DNA of 64,000 nt from Elysia crispata. Lineage: Eukaryota > Mollusca > Gastropoda > Plakobranchidae. The notes beneath the pieces were generated by a model. The model saw nothing but the letters and a program-made list of their open reading frames with translations, searched no databases and had not been told where the DNA came from. A program made the translations under genes and the position numbers. Location of the stretch: the NCBI GenBank assembly GCA_033675545.1, contig JAWDGP010004927.1, positions 2,243,501 through 2,307,500 on the forward strand. The letters are read 5' to 3'. Below are positions 27,563-41,193 of the stretch, in pieces. Each line of letters starts with the position of its first letter. Positions within the stretch are counted from its first letter, which is position 1.

Positions 27563-28974
27563 CGCCTGAAGCGGCAGTTGTTGTGAAGTGCAACAATCCG
27601 AAGATTATTGTTCCTTCTCACCTGATACCCCACGGTTAGGAAACCTAGCACCACAGGTTGTACCGTTAATTGGATTGTCTGACTTGCTCCATCATATATT
27701 CCTTCCTCTTCGCGTTGTTTGTGGTGAGAAGTGTTAGAAAACCGTTACCGTTTGTTCTTCTGCCCAGAGACAGGGTGTTGACGTGGATTCACTCGTTGGT
27801 TTTATTAGCTGTGCGAATCAGGGTCCCCACTTGACAGCGCTAGTGAGGGCTACCCTAATCGAATGGATCAGATGGGCAATAACAGCGGAATCTGAAAGTA
27901 GTGCTGTTCAATACAGTGATGGACTGTTCTTTCTTGCAACGTGGCCTCGTGTTTTTTTTAGTGAGCAAACCACACAACTGAGCAGCTCCGTCTGAGGGTC
28001 ACAAGACCTTCTCAAGTATTTCCTCTCTGAATTCCGTGTGTCACTTGGTGTGTGTTTGTGTATCCAGAAGCAGGTGATTACTATTGTTATAACAGTAAAA
28101 AGGAAAAATCATGTTTTGACAAAATATTTCAAATCATTTCGACTTGAAGATTCAAAATTAGTGTGTTGCTGGAAAACTCTATTTCATTACTCACTTGTCA
28201 AAACAATTTTGGGCTTCGCCTTTTGTGATAAGACACCGCTTGACCTATCAGTATATTATCACCGACAAGTTGTTGATAAGCAAGCTATGGAAAAAACACA
28301 TTCATCTCGTTGACAAAGTTAGCACATTCTGGAGGTGTTTTGGGATCGAGAAAACAAGTATGATTCTCTCATGATTCGCAAGGTGGTCCCCGACGGACAA
28401 TCAGTGTGTAGAATACGCGCCACATGGTTGTTCGTAGTGTTTGTTGTGTGTTCGGAGGAAAAAAAAATCCTTTGTAGAAAACCACATCAAAGATCGTGTT
28501 TGTTTTTCGATTAGATATTCCAGTGACTACATTTCAATGGACAGAAAGCGATACTCCTTATGCAGCAGAAAAAATCCTGTATGTTCCTATGTGGCCCTCT
28601 TTTACAAAATGGATTAAATCAGTTGATAGACATTGGTTTTCATACCCTTCAACATGTGGGTTTTTTTCATAGAATGGAATCTCACAGATAAGTAACTAAT
28701 TTATTGCTTAAGATAGACGGTTCACCTTGTTTGATCCATTGGAACTGTTCGGAAGAGCTGCATCTACATTAAATCATAATCATTAATGACAACTGAATCG
28801 GGTATTTGGCACCTCCTATTATTCCCAGAGAAGGAACATGAGTCAAAGCTACCGTATTGGTCGCTAATGTTTTGCCATTCTTCTGTGAAGCCATGAAAAT
28901 CAAGTGAATCCTTTGGAATCGATATCTGATGCTAGGGAAAAACTTAAGTCCTGCTTGACCATACCTTAGAGTTT
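27563..28974. other. Unique sequence, no supported gene
   Basis: AT-rich unique DNA. A frame beginning with GTG at 27783 has about 70 codons but no ATG, splice site or family signature. Missing ectodomain exons of the downstream membrane-protein gene were looked for here and not found. Confidence 0.4.
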
Positions 28975-29162
28975 GGCTCGGGTTGACCACGCCACCTAGT
29001 GACCCGTGTGGGGCAGGCGCAGTATATGTGTCCGGCTCGGGTTGACCACGCCACCTAGTGACCCGTGTGGGGCAGGCGCAGTATCTGGCCACTCGGCGGC
29101 CGCTGCGTCCTGCCCACCCTCCAGCTCCGAGGCGGATTCTCTACCAACTGCGCCACCGAGCC
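28975..29162 (-). mobile_element. Antisense tRNA-derived SINE-like element with internal duplication
   Basis: Read on the minus strand, 29162 downward begins GGCTCGGTGGCGCAGTTGG, continuing as GTAGAGAATCCGCC. This is the shape of a tRNA 5' half with an RNA polymerase III A box (TGGCGCAGTTGG at 29144-29155). A clear B box is not visible. The distal part holds a 59-bp tandem duplication (copies starting at 28975 and 29034, each opening GGCTCGGGTTGACCACGCC). The element ends only about 23 bp before the transmembrane exon. The call comes from the A-box and tRNA-arm pattern; the family was not identified. Confidence 0.55.
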
Positions 29163-29185
29163 TGCTGACCCTCACCGTCTCCCAG

Positions 29186-29523
29186 TGTGTGGGTCTGGTC
29201 CTCCTGCTCACCCTCGCCGTGCTGGCCTTGTTCCGGCGGAGCTCTGACGTCACAGAGGTCAAGATTTCCCCAGACGTCAGCAAGACCTGTGAAAACAAAG
29301 ATAATGATATTGGTAATAACGAGGAGGGAAAGGCTGAGAGGAAGGAGGAAGGGGAACAGCATCGAGCACAGAAGGGACGGAACCCTGGGGGTAGCAACCA
29401 TTCCTCAGCTGCTCCATCCCTGGGGCTGCCGCGGAGACCGTTCTTGACCCCGCCTACAAGGCGGAAACATGCCTGGGGGTACAACAGTGGTCACGGCAGT
29501 TGGCGCGGGCCACGGCCTGGGAG
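29186..29523 (+). CDS. Exon A: transmembrane segment and proximal cytoplasmic tail
   Basis: The acceptor is CCCTCACCGTCTCCCAG ending at 29185; the donor is GGGAG/GTAACT at 29524. The exon is 338 nt, phase 0 in and two bases over. It opens with a hydrophobic helix (CVGLVLLLTLAVLALF, 16 residues) followed by FRRSS, the positive-inside stop-transfer pattern of a type I single-pass protein. Next come an acidic/basic linker (about residues 35-66) and an Arg/Pro-rich segment (PRRPFLTPPTRRK) that could be phosphorylated or bind SH3 domains; this last point is inference. The two spare bases AG complete an Arg codon with the first base of exon B, 10 kb away. A second acceptor-like AG at 29124 lies inside the SINE-like element and would need a different upstream phase. 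The ectodomain is unseen and the family unknown. Confidence 0.72.
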
Positions 29524-30497
29524 GTAACTACATGTATATTAAAATAGCTGTCTAGGATAGATGGTTCAAACTTTCAGGGGATACACTTGTTTCATCGGTA
29601 AAGTTAGCAAGAGTGTCTCTCCCCAAATTTGATATTTGTAGCCCTTTGTCTTGAGCATCCTCATGCTGTGTCGACTTGTTATCCCCTGCCCAAAAAAAAA
29701 AGAAGTATCCAATCAAATCAGGCTCTTCACCATAGCTTTATCCCATTCCTAGACCTTATTTATCCTGTCGGGTTTTCCTTACAGCAGGTCCTGCTTTCCT
29801 TGTGGATCAAATTAAAAAAAAAGCAACAACAACAACATCAAAACGCCACGCAGATCACGTGATTTGTGGAAGAGAGTTAGATATACAGGGGACGGGGGAA
29901 AGCCACTGCCTGGACATTGGTCAGTCGCTATGTAGATGACAAACCAAAAGGATCTTGTCTCTAAATTACCAAGTATCTTACACGCTTGAGCTTTACCCCA
30001 TAGACCTCCGCAGTTGTCACCATTTTAAATAAAAACACCGTGATAGGATTTCTGGGTCTATATCGGTTTTGAACTGACCATCATAGTTTGTCGGGGTTGG
30101 TTTATAAGTCGACAACAAGTAGCTTAACAAATAATTTATTGGGAGGAAAAGCGGGAAAGATAGAGAGAATTTCAAAATGGAGGAAAGAGAAACGGAGGGA
30201 AGTGAAGGAGTTAGGGAAGAGAAAAACGAGAGAGATAGGAGTCAAGGAGGAAACGAAACTGTGTTAGACAAAGTGATAAAGAGACGCAGAAATTAAGAGG
30301 AAGTAGAGAGTGCTGGCGGAAAATATAGAGAGAAAGAAGATACAGGACGGAAAGGTCTTGTGAAAAGAATTTCAAAAATTCTATTGTGAAGTCTGCAGTT
30401 TAAATTGAGAAGAAGAAACAAAAAACAAAAAAGTTTGTTATGGAACTAAATTATTTTGTATTTTACACAATAATAACTTCTCATTTAACAGAGCTTC

Positions 30498-30528
<31 letters not shown>

Positions 30529-30832
30529 TGCTTTTTTTTTACTTTCCTCCGTCAATCCCTTTCGGAAATCCTTTGATCTTCCACTTTCTACTTTGCTCAC
30601 GTAGACGTCTGCCCGTAAAGCTAGCCCAGACACTCGATATCAGAGGATCGAAATGTTAAACGAAATGTTTTAGTTTTCGAACCCCTGGGCGAACATTGAG
30701 ATAAACTTCCTGTATGTTTTGGTTGTCATGCTGGAAAGCTGAAATTTTGCCTCGTAGTGCATATGGTGCAGAGGTGTTCGAATTGTATTGAAAAAGAAAC
30801 CAATAAAAACTGTATTATGATGCCATGCTATG
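29524..30832 (+). other. Intron 1, 5' part
   Basis: The intron between exons A and B runs from 29524 to 39558 (10035 bp). This part is unique DNA. Positions 30135-30340 are strongly purine-rich on the + strand, and a short (GTCT)n run lies near 30505-30527. No further exon was found. Confidence 0.6.
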
Positions 30833-31050
<218 letters not shown>

Positions 31051-31184
31051 ACATAATTATAGCGTTGGTGGATGTGAGTATAAATTTTCCCCATCATCAC
31101 TGACTCAGTGATTGGCTAAGAGCACGTTTTAACCAGTCGTGCCCCACTATACCGGCTTTTCTCTGCAGTGGTCACCCGTAGAGA

Positions 31185-31345
31185 CCGCCGGGCTATGGCA
31201 AAGTGGTTAAGGGGATGGAGGGAACCTTCAAGCGGGAGGTTTTCTCTCCAGGTCATATTTCAGAGAAAGAAGTTCACTGCGCGACGAAACCACGGATGAG
31301 GTTATTCTGGTTAGTATCAGGGGTGTGGGGTTATATCTAGGGAAT
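31185..31345 (+). mobile_element. Possible tRNA-derived SINE fragment
   Basis: GGGCTATGGCAAAGTGGTTA at 31190-31209 matches the A-box pattern of tRNA genes (TGGCAAAGTGG). About 30 bp on, GCGGGAGGTTTTCTCTCC is a loose B-box position. No intact cloverleaf can be drawn, so this is at most a decayed tRNA-like SINE head. Ends are approximate. Confidence 0.35.
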
Positions 31346-31470
31346 TCTATATTTCATAACACACTCCTCCCAACAAAACAAAACCTGATTACACAGAAAA
31401 AATCCTGTCTTATCGATTGTTTGATATAGCCCGCCCACCATCAGACATGATAAGCTCTGTGGTGTAACAG

Positions 31471-31752
31471 TAACTAGCTTGCTGTGGAGGAGATAAGGTT
31501 GTCTTCAATTTGCCAAACTATTGAGTATGACGTCATAGCTTTGGGGGTGGATGATGGCAGTTGGCGCGACAGTGACGTCAGGTCTGTATATGCAGACGTT
31601 ATTGGCTGTAACCTCTAGTCGATCTTGGGGTGCTGTATGGAGGGATCTAGAGCCTTCAATACCCTTACTGTAGGAGCATCCTCTCTCCTGTGGAGAAAAG
31701 ATTTTTATTTTTATTCTCATGCTGCTACTGTCGCTGCTATTCTGTACTCTTC
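31471..31752 (+). repeat. Dispersed element copy 1, with TGACGTCA sites
   Basis: Homologous by eye to 43174-43515. Shared landmarks in order are TAACT-GCTTGCT-TGG, TGACGTCATAG, a GGTGG patch, GCAG-CGT-ATTGGCTG, the GGAG-A-A-GATTTTT block, and a terminal GCTGCT-rich stretch. It carries two TGACGTCA palindromes (31528-31535 and 31573-31580). It is likely a nonautonomous mobile element; no coding capacity or termini were recognised. Confidence 0.65.
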
Positions 31753-33201
<1,449 letters not shown>

Positions 33202-33554
33202 TGTGCAACTGTATGCTTCCTACAAGTCTAATCTAGATCTATATCTGTATCAACCTTCCATCATTACTCACGATGTACTTTAATATCTCTGCTTGTCTTA
33301 ACTTTTACTTGTTGCGTTCTTTGATTGGCCACTTGACTTTCAAGAAATCCCGCCTATTTACATTCAAAAGATAAGAAAGAATTTAAAAAAAAATATATTT
33401 TCTTTTTTATTTTAAGTCTTTCTTTCTTTTTGTTTGCGTTGGGCCTGAATCCGATTACAATAATTATTTTTTCATCTTTAATTCAAGCTTAGCAACGCCT
33501 CAGAGGCTGTAGATGTCAGCGGACGAGATAAGGGCCGGAGCGGGTGTCATGTGA

Positions 33555-34575
33555 GGTCTCCTCATGGAACCTGCCTGTCTGTGAGTGAGGTCTCCTCATG
33601 GAACCTGCCTGTCGTATGAGATAGTCTGTGAGTGAGGTCTCCTCATGGAACCTGCCTGTCGTATGATATAGTCTGTGAGTGAGGTCTCCTCATGGAACCT
33701 GCCTGTCGTATGAGATGATCTGTGAGTGAGGCCGACTCATGGAACCTGCCTGTCGTATGAGATCATCTGCGAGTGAGGCCGACTCATGGAACCTGCCTGA
33801 CGTATGAGATGATCTGTGAGTGAGGCCGACTCATGGAACCTGCCTGTCGTATGAGATGATCTGTGAGTGAGGTCTCCTCATGGAACCTGCTTGTCGTATG
33901 AGATGATCTGTGAGTGAGGCCGACTCATGGAACCTGCCTGTCGTATGAGATGATCTGTGAGTGAGGCCGACTCATGGAACCTGCCTGTCGTATGAGATGA
34001 TCTGCGAGTGAGGCCGACTCATGGAACCTGCCTGTCGTATGAGATGATCTGTGAGTGAGGCCGACTCATGGAACCTGCCTGTCGTATGAGATGATCTGCG
34101 AGTGAGGCCGACTCATGGAACCTGCCTGTCGTATGAGATGATCTGTGAGTGAGGCCGACTCATGGAACCTGCCTGTCGTATGAGATGATCTGTGAGTGAG
34201 GTCTCCTCATGGAACCTGCCTGTCGTATGAGATGATCTGTGAGTGAGGCCGACTCATGGAACCTGCCTGTCGTATGAGATGATCTGTGAGTGAGGTCTCC
34301 TCATGGAACCTGCCTGTCGTATGAGATGATCTGTGAGTGAGGCCGACTCATGGAACCTGCCTGTCGTATGAGATGATCTGCGAGTGAGGCCGACTCATGG
34401 AACCTGCCTGTCGTATGAGATGATCTGTGAGTGAGGTCTCCTCATGGAACCTGCCTGTCGTATGAGATGATCTGTGAGTGAGGCCGACTCATGGAACCTG
34501 CCTGTCGTATGAGATGATCTGCGAGTGAGGCCGACTCATGGAACCTGCCTGTCGTATGAGATAGTCTGTGAGTGA
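33555..34575. repeat. 47-bp minisatellite, about 22 copies
   Basis: After a short truncated first unit at 33555, units begin every 47 bp from 33589, exactly 21 periods to 34576. Each unit holds CATGGAACCTGCCTGTCGTA, then TGAGATGATCTG and TGAGTGAGG. Two forms of the left box alternate irregularly: GGTCTCCTCA and GGCCGACTCA. The array lies in intron 1 and passes directly into the 53-bp array that follows. Confidence 0.96.
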
Positions 34576-35205
34576 GGCCGACTCAGAAGAAATGGACGGA
34601 AGATGGTGCACTGAGTGTCTGTGAGTGAGGCCGGCTCAGAAGAAATGGACGGAAGATGGTGCACTGAGTGTCTGTGAGTGAGGCCGGCTCAGAAGAAATG
34701 GACGGAAGATGGTGCACTGAGTGTCTGTGAGTGAGGCCGACTCAGAAGAAATGGACGGAAGATGGTGCACTGAGTGTCTGTGAGTGAGGCCGACTCAGAA
34801 GAAATGGACGGAAGATGGTGCACTGAGTGTCTGTGAGTGAGGCCGGCTCAGAAGAAATGGACGGAAGATGGTGCACTGAGTGTCTGTGAGTGAGGCCGAC
34901 TCAGAAGAAATGGACGGAAGATGGTGCACTGAGTGTCTGTGAGTGAGGCCGTCTCAGAAGAAATGGACGGAAGATGGTGCACTGAGTGTCTGTGAGTGAG
35001 GCCGGCTCAGAAGAAATGGACGGAAGATGGTGCACTGAGTGTCTGTGAGTGAGGTCGGCTCAGAAGAAATGGACGGAAGATGGTGCACTGAGTGTCTGTG
35101 AGTGAGGCCGACTCAGAAGAAATGGACGGAAGATGGTGCACTGAGTGTCTGTGAGTGAGGCCGGCTCAGAAGAAATGGACGGAAGATGGTGCACTGAGTG
35201 TCTGT
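34576..35205. repeat. 53-bp minisatellite, 12 copies
   Basis: Units start every 53 bp from 34576 to 35159. Each has GGCCGACTCA (or GGCCGGCTCA), then GAAGAAATGGACGGAAGATG, then GTGCACTGAGTGTCTGTGAG. The shared TCTGTGAGTGAGGCCGACTC box joins it seamlessly to the preceding 47-bp array; the remainder of the unit is unrelated. Confidence 0.96.
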
Positions 35206-35591
35206 TTGCTGTAAGGTGAGAAGTGCTCGTCCACTGGCGGCCAGCGATGGGACTATCGTGCTCTTCATGTGACCGTTTACCTTATGTTGGCCAAGATTCT
35301 CGTCCACGATGTGTATCAGCCAGTCATGGCACGGCTCCTACAGCTGGTCGAAATGTCCTCCGGCTAAAAAACCAAACAACATGAGATTCTGATTGGAGCT
35401 CTAGAAAACTGTCAACCTGATATTCAGTTCATAAAATAATTTTATGTTCGTGGAAATATGGAGAGGCTCCCGCGGTTCATGGTCTTCTTGACTTGACTTT
35501 TAGTTCACAACAGCTTTTTTTTTTTGTCTGCATGTCTGACTTACTTCCTCAATCACGATAAACAAGTTGAAAAAAATTATGCTTTTATCTT
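35206..35591 (+). other. Intron 1, unique part
   Basis: Unique DNA with a T-run near 35515-35525. No exon is supported. Confidence 0.5.
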
Positions 35592-35790
<199 letters not shown>

Positions 35791-35793
<3 letters not shown>

Positions 35794-36639
35794 CCCTCTC
35801 CCATGGGACCCCCTGACCCGACCTTCTCGGTGAGCGCCAAATTAAAAGATTAGAATCCCCCGTGAAGGTTGCTGATGGCTCCCGTTAGCCAATAATTAAC
35901 ACAGTGGGATCAAAGCCACCACCGAGCCCAAGCCAGTTTCCTCACGCTCATCACAACCTGCGACTGATATTCCACTGAGGGAAATTGCCTGCTATCTTCT
36001 TCCTAATTTCACACGACGCCTGTGCGTGTTTGCTTTCACTACCGTTAAAAATAAGCCCCACCGCCCCATAAGCCTCCAGGTAAGCCGAAACTTGTTTTGT
36101 GGCAGGTAAGAAACTATTTTAACAATTACGGCTATTCTTTGCACACTTGAGTAGCTCCTACCTGGTTAGAAGTTGATTTCTGTTTCAAAATATGCCACAA
36201 AAGATATCAAAAACATTAAGTCATTTATTTATTTTTAATTACTTTGCGTTTCACGAGGAGTTTTTATGTATTTCAGCATTAAGGTGCCTGTCAATTATTT
36301 CGTGATCTACTTGTTTAGCTTCTTAATGCTCGTACAATAAACACGCAAATCCCATAAATCAACCAGCAAGAAAAAAAAAATAAAGTAAAACAACCAACAA
36401 AAACAACAACAACAACAACAACAACAACGAAACAAAACAAAAAAAAAAAAAAAACAACAAAAAAACACAAAACACAACCACTCAATCATGAAAAGAACTT
36501 GCACTTTTGCCTGAACGATTGACAAACCAGTGTAGTGTTACATCAGATAAACCGATTTAGAACGAAAGCCACCTCCTCGCGCGCCGTGCAAACTTTAACA
36601 ACTCGCTATAAATATCTTCTTAAAATAAAGACAAAATAT
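35791..36639 (+). other. Intron 1, unique part
   Basis: Unique sequence. It includes an A/AAC-rich simple stretch at 36369-36475, responsible for the phenylalanine/cysteine-rich reverse frame there. Confidence 0.55.
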
Positions 36640-38680
36640 AGTCCGACTCTGTCATGAGGTCTGAAGCTACATCCCTCACCAGCCTCTGTGGTAGCCCGAC
36701 TCTGTCGTGAGGTCTGAAGCTACATTCCTCACCAGCCTCTGTGGTAGCCCGACTCTGTCGTGAGGTCTGAAGCTACATCCCTCACCAGCCTCTTTGGTAG
36801 CCCGACTCTACCGTGAGGTCTGAAGCTACAGCCCTCACCAGCCTCTGTGGTAGGCCGACTCTGTCATGAGGTCTGAAGCTACATCCCTCACCAGCCTCTG
36901 TGGTAGCCCGACTCTGTCATGAGGTCTGAAGCTACATCCCTCACCAGCCTCTGTGGTAGCCCGACTCTGTCGTGAGGTCTGAAGCTACATCCCTCACCAG
37001 CCTCTGTGGTAGCCCGACTCTGTCGTGAGGTCTGAAGCTACATCCCTCACCAGCCTCTGTGGTAGCCCGACTCTGCCGTGAGGTCTGAAGCTACAGCCCT
37101 CACCAGCCTCTGTGGTAGCCCGACTCTGTCGTGAGGCCTGAAGCTACATCCCCCACCAGCCTCTGTAGTAGCCCGACGCTGCCGTGAGGTCTGAAGCTAC
37201 AACCCTCACCAGCCTCTGTGGTAGCCCGACTCTGTCGTGAGGTCTGAAGCTACATCCCTCACCAGCCTCTGTGGTAGCCGGAGCTGTCGTGAGGCCTGAA
37301 GCTACATCCCTCACCAGCCTCTGTGGTAGCCCGACGCTGCCGTAAGGTCTGAAGCTACAGTCCTCACCAGCCTCTGTGGTAGCCCGACTCTGTCGTGAGG
37401 TCTGAAGCTACAGTCCTCACCAGCCTCTGTGGTAGCCCGACCCTCTCGTGAGGTCTAAAGCTACAGTCCTCACCAGCCTCTGTGGTAGCCGACTCTGTCG
37501 TGAGGCCTGAAGCTACATCCCCCACCAGCCTCTGTAGTAGCCCGACGCTGCCGTGAGGTCTGAAGCTACAACCCTCACCAGCCTCTGTGGTAGCCCGACT
37601 CTGTCGTGAGGTCTGAAGCTACATTCCTCACCAGCCTCTGTGGTAGCCGGAGCTGTCGTGAGGTCTGAAGCTACATCCCTCACCAGCCTCTGTGGTAGCC
37701 CGACGCTGCCGTGAGGTCTGAAGCTACAGTCCTCACCAGCCTCTGTGGTAGCCCGACTCTGTCGTGAGGTCTGAAGCTACAGTCCTCACCAGCCTCTGTG
37801 GTAGCCCGACTCTGTCGTGAGGTCTGAAGCTACAGTCCTCACCAGCCTCTGTGGTAGCCCGACTCTGTCGTGAGGTCTGAAGCTACAGTCCTCACCAGCC
37901 TCTGTGGTAGCCCGACGCTGCCGTGAGGTCTGAAGCTACAGTCCTCACCAGCCTCTGTGGTAGCCCGACGCTGCCGTGAGGTCTGAATCTACAGTCCTCA
38001 CCAGCCTCTGTGGTAGCCCGACTCTGCCGTGAGGTCTGAAGCTACAGTCCTCACCAGCCTCTGTGGTAGCCCGACTCTGTCGTGAGGTCTGAAGCTACAG
38101 TCCTCACCAGCCTCTGTGGTAGCCGGACGCTGCCGTGAGGTCTGAAGCTACATCCCTCACCAGCCTCTGTGGTAGCCCGACGCTGCCGTGAGGTCTGAAG
38201 CTACAGTCCTCACCAGCCTCTGTGGTAGCCCGACGCTGCCGTGAGGTCTGAAGCTACAGTCCTCACCAGCCTCTGTGGTAGCCCGACGCTGCCGTGAGGT
38301 CTGAAGCTACAGTCCTCACCAGCCTCTGTGGTAGCCCGACCCTGCCATGAATCCGGAGCTACAGTCCTCACCAGCCTCTGTGGTAGCCCGACGCTGCCAT
38401 GAATCCGGAGCTACAGTCCTCACCAGCCTCTGTGGTAGCCCGACCCTGCCATGAATCCGGAGCTACAGTCCTCACCAGCCTCTGTTGTAGCCCGACGCTG
38501 CCATGAATCCGGAGCTACAGTCCTCACCAGTCTCTGTTGTAGCCCGACCCTGCCATGAATCCGGAGCTACAGTCCTCACCAGTCTCTGTTGTAGCCCGAC
38601 CCTGCCATGAATCCGGAGCTACAGTCCTCACCAGTCTCTGTTGTAGCCCGACGCTGCCATGAATCCGGAGCTACAGTCCT
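36640..38680. repeat. 53-bp minisatellite, about 38 copies
   Basis: Units start at 36640, 36693 and onward. The core words are CCGACTCTGTCGTGAGG, TCTGAAGCTACA and CTCACCAGCCTCTGTGGTAG. A few units are 1-2 bp short, for example the GCCGGAGCTG forms near 37277 and 37648. Composition changes along the array: ATCCCTC dominates on the left and AGTCCTC from the middle. The last seven or so units replace GTGAGGTCTGAAG with ATGAATCCGGAG. Confidence 0.96.
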
Positions 38681-39094
38681 TATCAAACACTTGGAACACT
38701 CCTGTCGAGAGACGATTAATCAGACTGGTTAGGACCAGCAACTGAGCGTTGCTAAGGTGACATGACATCAGTAGTATTTTCTCACTGTTCTGAGTCCCCG
38801 TAAATCCCGCTACCCAACTCTCAATGTTCCAGTAGTAGTGGGGGGATCTATATCACACAGCCCATCAGCAATGAGCAAAACACACAAACGATCTTACCCG
38901 AGCTTTTTGATCCTGTGGGAACGGATCAATGAATTTATCTTTGGAAAACGATAGATCAGCTGTACGTAACATAAATATAAAAAGGTGCAATTTACTTTTA
39001 AAGTTACATATTGTCTTAACAGGGAAATAGCATGTCTTAACTGTTAATGTCAGTAGCGTTAATATCGAGCAACGCTTCTTTCAACCTTCCACGT

Positions 39095-39099
<5 letters not shown>
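38681..39099 (+). other. Intron 1, unique part
   Basis: Unique DNA with no exon supported. A (CT)n tract follows at 39101-39146, and CTAT-rich simple sequence runs to about 39245. Confidence 0.5.

Positions 39100-39100
<1 letters not shown>

Positions 39101-39146
<46 letters not shown>
39101..39146. repeat. (CT)n microsatellite
   Basis: A pure CT tract of about 46 bp preceded by a short C-run. Confidence 0.93.
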
Positions 39147-39150
<4 letters not shown>

Positions 39151-39558
39151 CCCCTCTCACTCTCTCACTTTCTGTATCTATCGGTCTATCTATCTGTGAC
39201 CTATTTATCTATCTACCAAATTACCTACCTACCTGTCTATCTATTTCTAACTATTCAACTGAATTTTCTAAAAGCTTTAGCACAGAATCAGAATGCTGTT
39301 AGTACCACCTTTCCTCTTGTATCTTGCAGCACTGCGATTGATGATACAGATACATTGATTGATGATACAGATACATTTCTACATGTGTGCTGAGAATCTA
39401 TAAATATCACGAAGCCTAACTTGTGTATGTGTGTGTGTGTGTACTCTGGTGTAAATCGTCGCAATTATAGAGTGTCAGAATCTCCATTGTGCAAAAATTT
39501 TAAATAGATTGCGCTTTATGGACCAGATGTGTATTTCATCTTGATCTTACCTCTGCAG

Positions 39559-39692
39559 ATATAACACACATGGCATGGTGACGGCCGAACAGGAAGTCGT
39601 GGAGATGGAGAACGCTGTGCTGCGTAACTATGGCAACGGCATGGCGTCCCTTACCTCTTTCTTGGACTCGCCCTCCTTGGAGCGGACGGTCG
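39559..39692 (+). CDS. Exon B: cytoplasmic tail segment
   Basis: The acceptor TCTTGATCTTACCTCTGCAG ends at 39558; the donor GGTCG/GTAAGT is at 39693. The exon is 134 nt; it takes two bases from exon A and leaves one. It encodes 44 full codons, beginning YNTHGMVTAEQEVVEMENAV and ending in LTSFLDSPSLERTV. Residues from TAEQ to LRNY could form a short amphipathic helix. Tyrosines in RYNTHG and RNYGNG are potential phosphorylation sites (inference). Only one frame is open across the exon and it is the one set by exon A, which is strong evidence for the gene model. No domain was recognised. Confidence 0.82.
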
Positions 39693-40303
39693 GTAAGTAC
39701 ATCTGTCTGTCGCTAGCCATTACCTTGTATTACACCTTGTAGATACGGCGTTAGCTGACAAGGACAGCCAGGATGTCTTATTGGACCTTCACCAATAAAT
39801 CTTTCCTTTTCTACCTTAATTTTAGAGTTATTAAAGCAGATGACTCTAGCTGCTCTCATTAAGTCTTCTCAGTGGGATTGAGCTTGCAAAACATCCTAAC
39901 CAATCAATGTTTGGTCAACAACTTAAACCAAGAAATCAGTCAACCAACCGAGCAATCAAACAGCCACCCAGCAATTGATCTGAAATCAATCAAACAGTTG
40001 ATCCACCAATCAAGTCATCAAAAACTATTTGTCAATAAGTCTACCAAGTAATAAATCCATCAACCAATCAATCAATCCGTCAGTCAGTCCTCCAACTAAA
40101 CCCAGCTCTCAACGAGCCATGAAATGATGAAATCAATCATTTCATTGGTCAATCAACCAAATAACAGACCAATCAGTCAATGATTTCAATCTTCTTCACA
40201 CTTTATTGGACAAGATTTGAGTCAATATCCTGTAACTTTTGAAACAATAAACAATTGTTCTGTTTATCTATCAACTAAACCAGCACTTAAAAAGGATCTC
40301 AAG
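39693..40303 (+). other. Intron 2, 5' part
   Basis: Intron 2 runs 39693-52860 (13168 bp). Positions 39898-40210 are a degenerate simple-sequence region rich in CAATCA and CAACCA words. No exon is supported. Confidence 0.6.

Positions 40304-40387
<84 letters not shown>
40304..40387. repeat. (AACT)n then (CT)n
   Basis: AACT tetramers to about 40342, then CT dinucleotides to 40387. Confidence 0.95.
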
Positions 40388-40390
<3 letters not shown>

Positions 40391-41113
40391 TGAAGAATAG
40401 AGTGTAATGGTCATAACGTCACAATTCAAGTCATGGTTTTATTCAACTTATGTCTTGTGGTCCCTCCAGATGAAAACTGCCCCATGTATATAGGAAAGCA
40501 TTAACGACTTCAGGCTATTTTGCTCATACTGGTCGCATGTTGTGGGTGAAACCTTTTTGAATGAGCGGCGAGTCTGAGGTGATACACTCTGAGCCCTTTT
40601 GTTGTGTAGAACCAGTGGTGGCGTCACACTTATTCTCATTCTAGCTGTTTTAATATTCAGCTAAAAAAAAAGAGGTGATCACTTAACTGGTCTCGGATAG
40701 CGTGTGACCCGACTATTCTCGAGGCTGACCACAGCAGCAGCCTGTCCCAGGGGATGTGAGGTCATCAGACCACAGCTCTCACCGCAATATGTTAACTGTC
40801 TCAGTCGGATTGGCTAGATCTAGATCTAGAACTTGTGGTGTCAGCTCAATAGCTCAGAGTTTTCGGCCACCTTTTATACTGTGCCTCAGGCTTGTTACAT
40901 AGACTTTGTCTAAGCTGGTTACAGGTGAGATCTTGGCTGTGTTGTACTGTTTCGTGTTACAAGATGAAAGACCTTTCTTTTTTTTCTTCTTTTTTTTTTT
41001 TTAGCGGATGGTCTGAAATGCAGGATAATAACTTGTTGTGGAAGGATTATATCAGATACAGTGTGTGCTCTCATCGCTCCTCAGACGAGTAGGACTGGGG
41101 CAGGAAGAGAGGA

Positions 41114-41115
<2 letters not shown>
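40388..41115 (+). other. Intron 2, unique part
   Basis: Unique DNA. AGATCTAGATCTAGA-type palindromes occur near 40817-40831, and T-rich runs near 40977-41003. No exon is supported. Confidence 0.5.

Positions 41116-41193
<78 letters not shown>

Noticed and set aside
27783..27995. 70-codon frame
   Set aside because: It begins with GTG rather than ATG and has no splice evidence or recognisable motif.
29125..29185. 5' extension of exon A from the acceptor at 29124
   Set aside because: The acceptor-like site lies inside the antisense tRNA-derived element; the acceptor at 29185 is stronger and directly precedes the membrane helix. Kept only as a possible alternative.
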